A stretch of 64,000 nucleotides of DNA from Clostridia bacterium (GTDB lineage: Bacteria; Bacillota_A; Clostridia; Christensenellales; Aristaeellaceae): NCBI GenBank assembly GCA_017525805.1, contig JAFXSH010000060.1, positions 4,683-68,682 on the forward strand. The letters are read 5' to 3'. Positions 27,277 to 36,849 of the stretch are shown here, piece after piece. Made by a program: the position numbers and the translations under genes. Position 1 is the stretch's first letter, and each line of letters begins with the position of its first letter. The notes under the pieces are model-generated. The model was not told where the DNA came from and did not search any database. It was given only the letters and a program-made list of their open reading frames with translations.

Positions 27277-28467
27277 TCAGTTTTCAACCTCGATCACCCC
27301 GTCCAGCACGTAATGGAAGGAAGGGGCGGAGGAGTTTTCGTTTTCGATGTAGCCTTTATTCAGATCGATGGTATCGGCGGGATTCGACGGGTCCACGCCG
27401 GTATAATCACCCCGGAACACGTCGATGCCGCCTTTATGGAAAGCTTCGGTGAGCTGGGCGATTTTTTCGCTGGTGCCCTCCGCGGCGATGTGCTTATTCA
27501 ATTCCAGGATTTCCACCCAGTTTTTGTCCAGCCCGGCGCTCATGTCGTTGCCGTGGGCGCTTCCCTCCACCGCTTTTTCGATGGGCTTATGGGCCAGCAC
27601 CGCGCCAACCGCCCCTGTGATATAGGGCGTCCAGTTGATGCGGGTGCTCACCAGAGAAACGGAGGGGGCCAGGTCGATCATGCTCTGGTTATAGCCCACG
27701 TGGATCACGGTGAGGAAGGCGGAGGCTTCCTCGCAGGCCACGGCGGGGCCGGTGGTGTTGGTGTGCTGGGAGATCACTACGCAGCCTTCCCGGATCAGCG
27801 TCTGCGCCGCAGCCTTTTCTTTCGCGTAGTTGCTCCAGGTATTGGTATAGCGCACCTTCATGGTCGCCTGGGGCACAACGGAACGCACGCCTAACAGGAA
27901 GGCCGTGTAGCCGGAGATGATCTCGGCGGTGGGGAAGGCCCCCACGAAGCCGATCAGCGCTTTATCGGAGCCGATCACGCCATTTTCCATCAGCTCTTTC
28001 AGCTTCATGCCCGCCGCCACGCCGCTGACATACCGGCCCTGATAGATTTCCCCGCTGAAGGTATGGTAGTTGGCGGGATCGGCGCTGGAAGCGTCGCTGC
28101 CCACGGAAATCTGGCAGAATTCCACTTTGGGGTATTCCAGGGCCATGGAACGCACCTGGGTGCTGTCGTTATTGATGAAAATGACGGCGCAGCCTTTTTT
28201 CACCAGCTCCCGCAGGGGTTCTTCCGTTTCGCTGGCCCGCACGTTGCTGCGGGAGAGGATATGCACCCGATCCGGGTACTGCCTTTCCAGCGCCTCCTGG
28301 GCCAGCATAAAGTTATAGGTGAAGGGCGTGCTTCCGTCGTTTTCGTAGATAAAGCCCACTTTCAGCACCGTGTCTGTATCGGCGGGCGTCCACGCGCCGT
28401 ACACAAAGCTGAAAACCAGCAGCACTGCCAGGGAAACGAGCAGCGTGGTGATATAATACTTTCTCAT
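27277..28467 (-). CDS. BMP-family (PnrA-like) substrate-binding protein
   Basis: A 396-residue protein with an N-terminal signal or anchor segment (about 6-25) and the BMP/Med fold: DTVLKVGFIYENDGSTPF, GCAVIFINNDS, FSGEIYQGRYVSGVAAGMK, GFVGAFPTAEIISGYTAF and CVVISQHTNTTG. BMP proteins bind nucleosides or related ligands, usually for an ABC transporter. No permease or ATPase gene is nearby. It follows the HD-GYP sensor gene by 18 nt. Confidence 0.85.
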   Translation of the reverse strand: MRKYYITTLLVSLAVLLVFSFVYGAWTPADTDTVLKVGFIYENDGSTPFTYNFMLAQEALERQYPDRVHILSRSNVRASETEEPLRELVKKGCAVIFINNDSTQVRSMALEYPKVEFCQISVGSDASSADPANYHTFSGEIYQGRYVSGVAAGMKLKELMENGVIGSDKALIGFVGAFPTAEIISGYTAFLLGVRSVVPQATMKVRYTNTWSNYAKEKAAAQTLIREGCVVISQHTNTTGPAVACEEASAFLTVIHVGYNQSMIDLAPSVSLVSTRINWTPYITGAVGAVLAHKPIEKAVEGSAHGNDMSAGLDKNWVEILELNKHIAAEGTSEKIAQLTEAFHKGGIDVFRGDYTGVDPSNPADTIDLNKGYIENENSSAPSFHYVLDGVIEVEN

Positions 28468-28485
28468 GTTGTTTCACTTCCGCCC

Positions 28486-31400
28486 TTACTGCGCTTTGGG
28501 TTCTTCTTTCGTTTCTTCCTGCTTGGGCTCTTCCTTGTGGCCGTACAGGGCGTTCATGTCGATCTGCCCTTCGTCGATGAGCTCAAGCAGGATATCCGCC
28601 ATTTGCGGATCGAACTGCGAGCCCCTGCCCTTGCGGATTTCTTCCAGCACATAGCTGAAATCCATTTGCTTGCGGTACACGCGGTTGGCCGTCATGGCGT
28701 CAAAAGCGTCGGCCACGCCGATGATGCGGGCGAACAGGGGGATTTCCTCGCCCTTCATGCCGTTGGGGTAGCCCCTGCCGTCGTAGCGCTCGTGATGGTG
28801 CAGGGCTCCTTCCACCACATGATCGATGAGGGTGAAATCTTTCAGGATTTCCGAGCCGCGCAGGGTATGGGATTTCATCACGGCGTATTCCTCGTCGGTC
28901 AGCTTGGCGGGCTTATTCAGGATGCTGTCCGGGATGCCGATTTTGCCGATGTCGTGCATCAGGGCCGTTTTCCGAATGCTTTCGCAGTCCTGCTCCGACA
29001 GGCCCAGGCGGCGGGCGATCATGACGGAATACTGGCTTACCCTTTGGGAATGCTGGCTGGTGCGCTCGTCCTTGGCGTCGACGGCCTTGGCGATGGCGAA
29101 GATGGTCTCATTGCCCATCTGGATCTGCTGCCGGGCCAGGGCCAGTTCCCGCTTCTGAATATCCAGCGTGCGCTGCACCTGGGTGCGCACGATGTACCAA
29201 GTGAACCAGGAAACGGCTAAGATCAGCACCCCCAGCATGTAAATCACGAACCAGGGATGATCGTAGAACGCTTTTTCCTTCACCAGGCTGTACGTTCTTT
29301 CGGCGATGGTGTTTTCCCCGGCGCTGTCCATCACCGCCAAATGGAAGGTGTAGGCGCCGGAGGGCAGGTTGGTGTACACGATGGTGGACAGGCTGCTCTG
29401 AGGCAGGATGCTCCAATCGCTGTCAAAGCCCTCGATATAGAAGCCCACCATGGGGTCCTGGATGGAGTAATTGATGATTTCTGGGGAAAATTCCACCTTG
29501 TAAGCGCTGCGGCTTAAGGTGATGACGCCGCCGTCAGGCATGTTCACGGGTTCGCCGTCCTCCTTGACGGAGGACACCATCATGCGGTAGGAACGGACGC
29601 CGGTATCGTACCGGCTGGGGTTAATGATGTACACGCCCGTATCGCAGGGCAGGAACAGGCTGTTGGTGTCTTCGTCGTAATGATTCCAGGAATTGGCCGT
29701 CAGGCTGCTGGTCAGGCCCCGGCGGGCGTCCAGCAGATCGTAGTGGATGTCGGCCTTGCCGGAAAGCAGTTCGTCGTGATCCATCACGTAAATGCCCGCG
29801 CTGCTCATGACGAACAGGGTGCCGCCGTTCCTGATCCACACGTCGTAGTTGTTGAAATAGGGGAAATTGTTCAGGACGCGCGCGTCGCCGTTTTCGTCCA
29901 TGTAGCAAAGCCCGTTGCTGGTAACGACGAACAGGCCGCCGGTTTTTTCGTCCTTCACCGTGCGCAGGATCACTTCGCTGCATAAACCGTTCTTTCGGGT
30001 GAGCATCCGGGTCACCTGGCCGTCGATCAGCTCGGCGATGCCGTCGCCGTCCGTGCCCACCAGCACCCGGCCCGGCTCCATTTCCGTGGCGGTGAGGATC
30101 ATGGAATTGATCAGGCCCTCGGCGTAGCCGATGGTGCGCTGCACCGCGTGATCCCGGATAAAGCTGATGCCCGTATCGCCGCCCGCTAAGATGGTGCCGT
30201 CGGAAAGCTGGGTCACCAGCCGGGCGCGGTTGCCGAAGGAGCCGCTTTTGGCGTTGTACCAGTACTGCGTCCCGTCCGGCGCCACTTCCAGCAGGCCGCT
30301 TCCGTAGGTGCAAACCCACAGATGGTCGGTTTTGTCCACATACATGCAGCGGATGCGGGAGCCGGAAAGCAGCGCCGTCAGGTCGTTTTTCATGGCGGCG
30401 CGGCAGTTGCCGTCCACCACGTCCAGGCCTTTGTCGGTGCCGATATAGTAAGCGCCCTGCCATTTCACGATGGTGTTCACCACCCGGCGGGCCATGCCGG
30501 CGGTGCTGTACACATCCCGGAAGACGGAGGGGGCCATGCGCAGCAGGCCCAAACGGGAGGAAGTGAACCACAGGTTGCCCTGGTAGTCGATCAGCATATT
30601 GTCGATGGAGTTATTGAAATCGTTGGTGTTGATCCGGTGAAAAACGTTTTCCCGATCCAGGTAGCCTACGCCGTTGTCCGCGCTGATGAACAGCTCGCCG
30701 TTGTCCAGCCAGCTTAAATCCTTCAGGCTGGTCATCCCTTCGCAGATCATCATCCCGGCGGGTTCAAAATACCCTTCGGAAATATTGAAAACGTAAATAT
30801 GGTTGGAGGTGGTGCCTGCCAGCAGGCGGCCCCTGGCGTCGAAGCAGCAGGATTTATACACCTCCTGGCTGTTGGTGATCTGGCGGGAGCTTAAAATGCG
30901 CCCTTCCTTCATCAAAAACAGCCGGCCGTTGGAGGTGACGGCGGCCACGTGGCCCTTCTCATCGGCGGCCACGTCGTCGGCGTAATTGACTTCAAACAGG
31001 GTGCTTTCGGTTTTCAGGCCGCTGTTCAGGGTAAGCACCTGCATGCTGCTGGTGGTGCCCACGTAGTAATAGCCGTCGGCGCTCTGGATGATGGAGCGCA
31101 CGGAATTGGAGGGCAGGCCCTGATCCTGATCCACCACGTTGGCGATTTTTTCCCGGATGCAGATCGACAGGCCGTTGTCGTTGGTGCCGATCCACAGGCG
31201 GCCTTCCGCGTCCACGTACAGGCAGTTCACATTGCGCACGGACTCAAAATTGTCCATCCATTGAAATTCCCGGCCGTTGTAGCGGTACAGGCCCGCGTAG
31301 GTGCCGATCCACAGGATGCCGTCGTTGGTCTGGGCGATGTCGTTGGCTTCGCCGCAGGGCAGGCCGTTGCCGCTGCTGTACACGGTCTGCACGTAATCAG

Positions 31401-32115
31401 TGTAATTATTGGGGCCCGAGGGCTGCTCGTCTGCCCGGGCGGAGGCCGCCGCGCCGAGGCTTATCAGCAGGGCCAGCAGGGCGCACAGGGCCTTGACGCC
31501 CTTCCCTTCGGGCTTTCCGTTCTTCGGTTCCTGGCCGTTCTCCGGACCGCGGCCCCGTTTTTTCATCAGCCAGTGGAACACGCGCAGGGCCAGAAACAGC
31601 ATGAGCAGGGTGACCAGCCGGTCCAGGAAATCGATGTAAAATTCGCCCGCGATGATGCACAAAAACCAGGGCACGCCTTTTTCCTGCAAAAAGAGGATCA
31701 CACCGTCGCCCCAGAGGTTGCTGGTCATGCCGCCGTAAAACAGCACGTTCAGCACCGTGGCGATGGCCGCGGAAAGCAGCGTGGTCGTGGACACCACGCT
31801 CATGGTGCCAAACAGGGTGTCCATTTTCCGCTTTTTCGCAGCGAAGCCCACGATCAGGCCCACGGTGGCCCCGGTGAGCCCGTAAATATAGGAAACGTGG
31901 TTTTTCATGCCGAAGAGCAGATTGCCCGCCATGCCCACGATGGCGCCGCACACCGGCCCCGCCGTGTAGGCGCACAGGGCGGTGCCGAAGCAGTCCAGCC
32001 ACAGGGGCAGCTGAAAATGGTACGCGAATAACCGGAAGAAAAAGTTCAGCATGATGCAGAGCGCGATAAATAACGCAAACAGGGACAGCCTGATATTTTT
32101 GAATTTCATCTTCAT
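28486..32115 (-). CDS. Membrane sensor: ECF-S-like segment + beta-propeller + HD-GYP domain
   Basis: A 1209-residue protein. Order: about six membrane segments (1-180) resembling an ECF transporter S component (FGTALCAYTAGPVCGAIVG, YGLTGATVGLIVGF); a further hydrophobic segment (about 207-227); two-component-regulator propeller repeats (about 240-800; LWIGTYAGLYRYNG, LWIGTNDNGLS); a Y_Y_Y domain (about 850-925); a membrane segment (about 935-957); and an HD-GYP domain with His1054-Asp1055 and Gly-Tyr-Pro 1115-1117. HD-GYP domains hydrolyse c-di-GMP. An external propeller linked to a cytoplasmic phosphodiesterase suggests ligand-controlled c-di-GMP breakdown. The N-terminal ECF-like part is unusual. 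Confidence 0.85.
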   Translation of the reverse strand: MKMKFKNIRLSLFALFIALCIMLNFFFRLFAYHFQLPLWLDCFGTALCAYTAGPVCGAIVGMAGNLLFGMKNHVSYIYGLTGATVGLIVGFAAKKRKMDTLFGTMSVVSTTTLLSAAIATVLNVLFYGGMTSNLWGDGVILFLQEKGVPWFLCIIAGEFYIDFLDRLVTLLMLFLALRVFHWLMKKRGRGPENGQEPKNGKPEGKGVKALCALLALLISLGAAASARADEQPSGPNNYTDYVQTVYSSGNGLPCGEANDIAQTNDGILWIGTYAGLYRYNGREFQWMDNFESVRNVNCLYVDAEGRLWIGTNDNGLSICIREKIANVVDQDQGLPSNSVRSIIQSADGYYYVGTTSSMQVLTLNSGLKTESTLFEVNYADDVAADEKGHVAAVTSNGRLFLMKEGRILSSRQITNSQEVYKSCCFDARGRLLAGTTSNHIYVFNISEGYFEPAGMMICEGMTSLKDLSWLDNGELFISADNGVGYLDRENVFHRINTNDFNNSIDNMLIDYQGNLWFTSSRLGLLRMAPSVFRDVYSTAGMARRVVNTIVKWQGAYYIGTDKGLDVVDGNCRAAMKNDLTALLSGSRIRCMYVDKTDHLWVCTYGSGLLEVAPDGTQYWYNAKSGSFGNRARLVTQLSDGTILAGGDTGISFIRDHAVQRTIGYAEGLINSMILTATEMEPGRVLVGTDGDGIAELIDGQVTRMLTRKNGLCSEVILRTVKDEKTGGLFVVTSNGLCYMDENGDARVLNNFPYFNNYDVWIRNGGTLFVMSSAGIYVMDHDELLSGKADIHYDLLDARRGLTSSLTANSWNHYDEDTNSLFLPCDTGVYIINPSRYDTGVRSYRMMVSSVKEDGEPVNMPDGGVITLSRSAYKVEFSPEIINYSIQDPMVGFYIEGFDSDWSILPQSSLSTIVYTNLPSGAYTFHLAVMDSAGENTIAERTYSLVKEKAFYDHPWFVIYMLGVLILAVSWFTWYIVRTQVQRTLDIQKRELALARQQIQMGNETIFAIAKAVDAKDERTSQHSQRVSQYSVMIARRLGLSEQDCESIRKTALMHDIGKIGIPDSILNKPAKLTDEEYAVMKSHTLRGSEILKDFTLIDHVVEGALHHHERYDGRGYPNGMKGEEIPLFARIIGVADAFDAMTANRVYRKQMDFSYVLEEIRKGRGSQFDPQMADILLELIDEGQIDMNALYGHKEEPKQEETKEEPKAQ

Positions 32116-32143
32116 TCCCCCTTTGCCTGCCCGCGCGCCTTCT

Positions 32144-33079
32144 TTAGTATTTCTCGGCTGCCAGCAGGGCGGCGAGCTGTTCGTATTCGTTATACCAGGC
32201 CTGATACTGGCCGGAGGAAAGCACCTCGTCGATCACGCCGTTGACGAAATAGATCAATTGCAGTTCGCCCTTGCGTCCGGCGATCCGGTCGCCCTCGAAC
32301 TGTTCTTCCAGGTCGAACTGGATGCCCTCCGCCAGGGTCAGGCCGCAGGAGGGATGGTTCTGGATATAGGCAAGGGCCGTTTCGATGTCCACCGTGGCGG
32401 CGTCTGCTACGCCCTCCCGCACGGCGCCGTACACCTGCTGCATGGTGGAAAGCCGGCGGAATTCTTTATAGGCAAGCACATGCTCCGCCGTCTGGCTTTC
32501 CTGGAGGGAGCCGCTTTGGGCCACGATCACCCGGCCGCTCAGGTCGTCAATGCTTTTGATCTCGTCCCGGTCGGCTTTGCGGATGAGTATGCCGCTGCTC
32601 ACCGTGGTGCCGGAATAGTAATAGCCCTTGGAAAGCGTCGTCATCACCGCCCGGGAGGGGGTGTAGGCCAGGGCGGAAACGGCTAAATCACATTCCCCGT
32701 CCGCCACAGCGAACAGCACCCGGGAAAATTCCATGGGCACGATTTCCAATTCCACGCCCATACGCTGCGCGATGAGCTTAGCCAGCTCCACGTCCGCCCC
32801 CACGTACCGCTCCTGTCCCGTTTTGGAAGGATCAATAAATTCCTGGGGCGGGAAATAGGGCTCCATGGCCACCAGCAGCTTTCCCCGCAGGCGGATGCGC
32901 TCCAGCGCCCCGGCGGCGTCTTCCGGGATGCCGTTTGTCACGTCCATGGAATTTTCCACGAAATTCCATTCATTCTCCATATAGATTTCTTCCGCTTCCT
33001 CCGCCGACGCGGAGACGGAAAAACAAAGCAGCAGCGCAAAGAACCATAGAAACAGCATTTTATATTTCACAGCGTTCAC
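32144..33079 (-). CDS. Extracellular solute-binding protein, family 3
   Basis: A 311-residue protein with a signal peptide (about 1-26, ending SASA) and SBP_bac_3 features: LRGKLLVAMEPYFPP, YVGADVELAKLIAQRMG, CDLAVSALAYTPSR and LSGRVIVAQSGSLQES. This family binds amino acids or related small molecules. No transporter partner is encoded nearby. The 28-nt gap to the HD-GYP sensor gene suggests it may deliver a ligand to that sensor (inference). Confidence 0.85.
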   Translation of the reverse strand: MNAVKYKMLFLWFFALLLCFSVSASAEEAEEIYMENEWNFVENSMDVTNGIPEDAAGALERIRLRGKLLVAMEPYFPPQEFIDPSKTGQERYVGADVELAKLIAQRMGVELEIVPMEFSRVLFAVADGECDLAVSALAYTPSRAVMTTLSKGYYYSGTTVSSGILIRKADRDEIKSIDDLSGRVIVAQSGSLQESQTAEHVLAYKEFRRLSTMQQVYGAVREGVADAATVDIETALAYIQNHPSCGLTLAEGIQFDLEEQFEGDRIAGRKGELQLIYFVNGVIDEVLSSGQYQAWYNEYEQLAALLAAEKY

Positions 33080-33125
33080 CTCATCGCTTTGGTCGGCAAA
33101 AAAACCGAAAAAACGGCGCGAGTCT

Positions 33126-33131
33126 ATTATA
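33126..33131 (-). promoter_or_regulatory. Likely -10 box for the binding-protein/HD-GYP operon
   Basis: On the - strand TATAAT lies about 50 nt upstream of the 33079 start. No good -35 is visible at 16-18 bp; the sequence there is T-rich. This would be the promoter for the operon running from the binding protein towards acpS. Confidence 0.4.
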
Positions 33132-33204
33132 TCAGCATTCGTGAAAAAAAGCTACTATCAAATGTGGACTTGATTTCGATTTTGGATTTGGACGCCGAGA
33201 AAGC

Positions 33205-33232
33205 CAAAAAAACGGGGGCCAAACCGGCCCCT
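33205..33232 (-). terminator. Terminator after the SH3-like gene
   Basis: On the - strand GGGGCC, a 5-nt loop and GGCCCC are followed by G and seven T. It lies 14 nt after the end of the SH3-like protein gene and separates it from the binding-protein operon. Confidence 0.8.
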
Positions 33233-33245
33233 CAATGAATGGAGA

Positions 33246-34679
33246 TTACGGAAATTGCAGGTAGCGGCTCATGACGTAGCCGGTTTGGTGTTTGTATCTC
33301 ACCATGGTCCAGCCCTCGCCCCGGAGCAGCACCTCCACCTTTTCCCCTTTGGAAAGGGTGAACGCTGCGATGGCGGTTTTGCCGGGCGCTTCCCGCATTT
33401 TTACGCGGGACGTGGTTTTGGCTGTGATACCCAGGCTGTTCACGGGCTCCACCACACCGTCGTTGTAGACGGTGATCAGGCGTCCGCCGTCCGTCAGGCA
33501 AATCAGCTTGTCCGGGTAATCCTGCTCCGCGTCATAATGGCCCTCCACGCCGACGACGGTGAGCTCCGTGCCGATGGGCAGGGTTTCTTCGCCCTGCCAG
33601 GAGGCGCGGTACTGGTCGCCGCCGTTGCCCGCGTGCAGCAGATATTTTGTGCGGACGCGGGTACAGCCATTTTTCACCTGTTCCGCTTCCGCGCCGAAAG
33701 CTAAATATTGTGTTTGCACCGCGCCGGAATAGAAACTGCCGCCCGTTTCGCCGGTGATGTACACAAAGGCCCAGTCATCGGTGCGGTTCACCACTTGCAC
33801 CGGCGCTCCGGCGCACAGCTTGCTGTTCACGGCGGCGTCCTTGCCGGCGAAAGCGCGCACGTTCAGCCGATCCAAAATCCGATCGCTTTTCACGGCGGCG
33901 TATGTGCGGCTGTGGTCGCCGTCGGGGTCTAAAAAGCGGGCTTCCAGGAAGCCGCCGCCCACCAGCTGCACCCAGTTTCCCACCGTGGCCAGCACCGTCA
34001 CCCGCTCCCCGTCCCGCACCTGCCAATAGGAGCAATTGTCGCTGTACCCGGTGGCGGAGCCGCTGCGCATGATCACCCCGCCGCCGGTATAAACGGTGCG
34101 GATATCAGCGGTTTCAATGCCCCACAGTTCGCCGTTGGCCTGGGCGTAGGTAAGGGCTTGTACCTTCCGCAGGGCGGACTTGGGCATGAAGCCGGAAAGC
34201 GCGTAGCTGCCGAAATTCACATAGTAATCGTCCCCGAATTCGCCGCACACCAGGGCCAGAGCGCCGGGGGCGTGGCGGGCGTTCAGGTGCTTGTGGCCGG
34301 GGGTGGAATACAGGGGCGCGTCCTGCGCGGACACTTCCGCCAGGAAGATTTGGCAGGGCATTTGCGCTTCCAGCGCCGGACTGTTGACGCTGCCCACATC
34401 CCACCCCTTGGGCAGGTTTTTTTCGGCCTTGCGCTGGTTCAGCCATACGGTGTATTCCGCCGTCAGGCCGCATCCATATAAGCCATTGGTGGGTTCCAAA
34501 TCCAGACCGGAATTGAAGCCGTTGTACAGGATGCCCGCCTGCTTGCCGCCGCTGCTGGACGTGTAAACCGCGATGCCTTTCCCGTCCGCCGCCACCGTCA
34601 GGGGGTTCCACCCCGCCTGAGCGGGCAGGACGGGAAACAGCAATGCCAGGAGCAGCGCCAGGGAAACGAACCTTTTCAT
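33246..34679 (-). CDS. Secreted SH3-like repeat protein
   Basis: ATG 34679 follows GGAGGGG; an in-frame ATG at 34700 lacks a ribosome site. The 477-residue protein has a signal peptide (about 1-22, ending AQA) and several bacterial-SH3-like beta segments: MRSGSATGYSDNCSYWQVRDGERV, LNVRAFAGKDAAV, and the last VKMREAPGKTAIAAF with GYVMSRYL. Such proteins usually bind the cell wall. It has its own terminator and no obvious partners. Confidence 0.75.
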   Translation of the reverse strand: MKRFVSLALLLALLFPVLPAQAGWNPLTVAADGKGIAVYTSSSGGKQAGILYNGFNSGLDLEPTNGLYGCGLTAEYTVWLNQRKAEKNLPKGWDVGSVNSPALEAQMPCQIFLAEVSAQDAPLYSTPGHKHLNARHAPGALALVCGEFGDDYYVNFGSYALSGFMPKSALRKVQALTYAQANGELWGIETADIRTVYTGGGVIMRSGSATGYSDNCSYWQVRDGERVTVLATVGNWVQLVGGGFLEARFLDPDGDHSRTYAAVKSDRILDRLNVRAFAGKDAAVNSKLCAGAPVQVVNRTDDWAFVYITGETGGSFYSGAVQTQYLAFGAEAEQVKNGCTRVRTKYLLHAGNGGDQYRASWQGEETLPIGTELTVVGVEGHYDAEQDYPDKLICLTDGGRLITVYNDGVVEPVNSLGITAKTTSRVKMREAPGKTAIAAFTLSKGEKVEVLLRGEGWTMVRYKHQTGYVMSRYLQFP

Positions 34680-34754
34680 GGAAACCCCTCCTTCCGTCAT
34701 TCACCTTATAAACGTTTGAAAAGGGCAATTTGTTCCATTTCTTCAACCGTGTTT

Positions 34755-34793
34755 TTGAAAAAAACTCCTGAACAACGCACGGTTGCTCAGGAG
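34755..34793 (-). terminator. Terminator after metG
   Basis: On the - strand CTCCTGA and TCAGGAG close a long stem with an inner CAAC/GTTG part, followed by seven T. It lies 20 nt after the metG stop. Confidence 0.9.
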
Positions 34794-34812
34794 ATTTCTT
34801 TGTAACAATGTT

Positions 34813-36819
34813 TTAGCCGATCTCCGCGCCGTCGGGCATGATGGGATCGGCGGTGAGCAGGCGCAGAGTTTCGCTTCCGTCCTCGTTCACCTTCACGGCA
34901 GACAGCAGCATGCCCTGGCTTTCGATGCCCATGATCTTCCGGGGGGCCAGGTTGGCGAGCAGGATCAGCTTCTGGCCAACCAAATCCTCGGGATTGTGAA
35001 ACTTGGCGATGCCGGAAAGCACCGTGCGTTCCTCGTCGCCTAAGGACAGGCGGAATTTCAGCAGCTTTTCGCTCTTTTCCACCCGTTCGCAGGAAATCAC
35101 CCGGGCCACCCGCAGCTTGATCTTCTCGAAATCCTCAAAGCCGATGCAGCCCTCGGGGATTTCGACCTTCTTCTTTCCTTTCTTTTCGGGCTTCTGCTCC
35201 TTCTTTTCGGGCTGGGGGGCTGGCTTTTCTTCCTTGCCGCTCAGGGCTTCCAGCTCCTTTTTCACGTCGATGCGGGGGAACAGGGCTTCGCCCTTGCATA
35301 CCTTGATCCCGGCGGGCAGCAGGCCGAAGGAGGAAAGGGAATCCCAGGTTTTCAGCTTTTCGTCCTGTACGCCCAACTGCTCAAAGATGCGGGCGGGGGT
35401 GGAGGGCATGAAGGGCTGGATCAGCACGGCCACGAAGCGAACGCATTCGGCCAGGGTCAAAAGCACGTTGGCGAGGCGATCCTTCTTCTCCGGGTCCTTG
35501 CCCAGCACCCAGGGCTGGGTCAGGTCGATGTACTTGTTGCATTCGCCGATGACCTTCCAAATCTCCACCAGGGCCTGGGAGAACTGCAATTTGTCCATCT
35601 GCTCCGCAACCAGGGCAGGCAGGGCGGCGCAGTGCTCCTTGAGGGGCGTATCCAGCGCTTCGTCCACCGCGTTCGTCCAAGCGGGGGTCACGCCGTCGAA
35701 GTACTTTTCGATCATGGCGACCGTGCGGGACACCAGATTGCCTAGGTCGTTGGCAAGGTCGGCGTTCATGCGGGTCAGGAAGGATTCGTTGGTGTAGTTG
35801 CCGTCCGCGCCGAAGGGCATTTCTCTCATGAGGTAGTAGCGCAGGCTGTCCACCCCGTAGCGAGCCACGATGGGCTGGGGATAGACCACGTTGCCCTTGG
35901 ATTTGCTCATGCGGTCCGCGCCGAAGAGCAGCCAGCCGTGGCCGAACACCTGCTTGGGCAGGGGCAGGCCTAAGGCGTGGAGCATGATGGGCCAATAAAT
36001 GGTGTGGAAGCGCACGATTTCCTTGCCCACCAGATGCACGTCGGCGGGCCAGTATTTCTGGAACAGCTCGTCGTGGTCCGTGCCGTAGCCCAGGGCGGTG
36101 ATGTAGTTGGAAAGGGCGTCGATCCACACGTACACGGTGTGCTTTTCGTCAAAGTCCACCGGGATGCCCCACTTGACGCTTGTGCGGCTGACGCACAGGT
36201 CCTGCAGGCCCGGCTTTAAGAAGTTGTTCAGCATCTCGTTGGCGCGCTTGGCGGGCTGGATGAAATCGGGATGGGTCTCGATGTAATCGATCATCCAATC
36301 CTGATATTTGCTCATACGGAAGAAATAGCTTTCTTCCTTCATGGGCTGGCAGGGGCGGCCGCAGTCCGGGCACACCTTTTCCCCGTCCTTTTCCACCAGC
36401 TGAGTAGGGGTCCAGAAGGATTCGCAGGGGGTACAGTACATGCCTTCGTACTCGGCCTTGTAGATGTCGCCCTGCTCGTAGAACCGGCGGAAGATCTTCT
36501 GCACGATCTTGATGTGCCTGTCCTCGCTGGTGCGGATGAAATCGTCGTACTCGATGTTCATCAGCTTCCACAGTTCCTTGGTTTCATCCACGATCTTGTC
36601 CACGTACTGGATGGGGGAAACGCCAGCCTCGGCGGCTTTCTTTTCGATCTTCTGGCCGTGCTCGTCGGTGCCGGTGAGGAAATAGGTATCGTACCCCTGC
36701 ATTTTCTTGAAGCGGGTCATGGTGTCGGCGGCCACGGTGGTGTAGGTGTGGCCGATGGTCATGTTGCCCGAGGGGTAGTAGATGGGCGTGGTGATGTAGT
36801 AGGTCTTTTTCTGTTCCAT
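34813..36819 (-). CDS. metG: Methionyl-tRNA synthetase
   Basis: ATG 36819 follows GAGGAGG; the longer frame upstream runs into the T-box leader. The 668-residue protein has the HIGH-like PSGNMTIGHTYTT, a zinc knuckle (CTPC ... CPDC), RMSKSKGNVV (KMSKS) and a C-terminal tRNA-binding OB domain (about 565-668; RVARVISCERVEKSEKLL) after a Lys/Glu-rich linker. It charges tRNA-Met. It is controlled by the T-box leader just upstream. Confidence 0.97.
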   Translation of the reverse strand: MEQKKTYYITTPIYYPSGNMTIGHTYTTVAADTMTRFKKMQGYDTYFLTGTDEHGQKIEKKAAEAGVSPIQYVDKIVDETKELWKLMNIEYDDFIRTSEDRHIKIVQKIFRRFYEQGDIYKAEYEGMYCTPCESFWTPTQLVEKDGEKVCPDCGRPCQPMKEESYFFRMSKYQDWMIDYIETHPDFIQPAKRANEMLNNFLKPGLQDLCVSRTSVKWGIPVDFDEKHTVYVWIDALSNYITALGYGTDHDELFQKYWPADVHLVGKEIVRFHTIYWPIMLHALGLPLPKQVFGHGWLLFGADRMSKSKGNVVYPQPIVARYGVDSLRYYLMREMPFGADGNYTNESFLTRMNADLANDLGNLVSRTVAMIEKYFDGVTPAWTNAVDEALDTPLKEHCAALPALVAEQMDKLQFSQALVEIWKVIGECNKYIDLTQPWVLGKDPEKKDRLANVLLTLAECVRFVAVLIQPFMPSTPARIFEQLGVQDEKLKTWDSLSSFGLLPAGIKVCKGEALFPRIDVKKELEALSGKEEKPAPQPEKKEQKPEKKGKKKVEIPEGCIGFEDFEKIKLRVARVISCERVEKSEKLLKFRLSLGDEERTVLSGIAKFHNPEDLVGQKLILLANLAPRKIMGIESQGMLLSAVKVNEDGSETLRLLTADPIMPDGAEIG

Positions 36820-36849
36820 GGTTGTCCTCCTCTTTTTGATGCGGCGATA

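Noticed and set aside
30949..32031. A 360-codon frame opposite the HD-GYP sensor
   Set aside because: Antisense shadow of a gene with clear propeller and membrane features.
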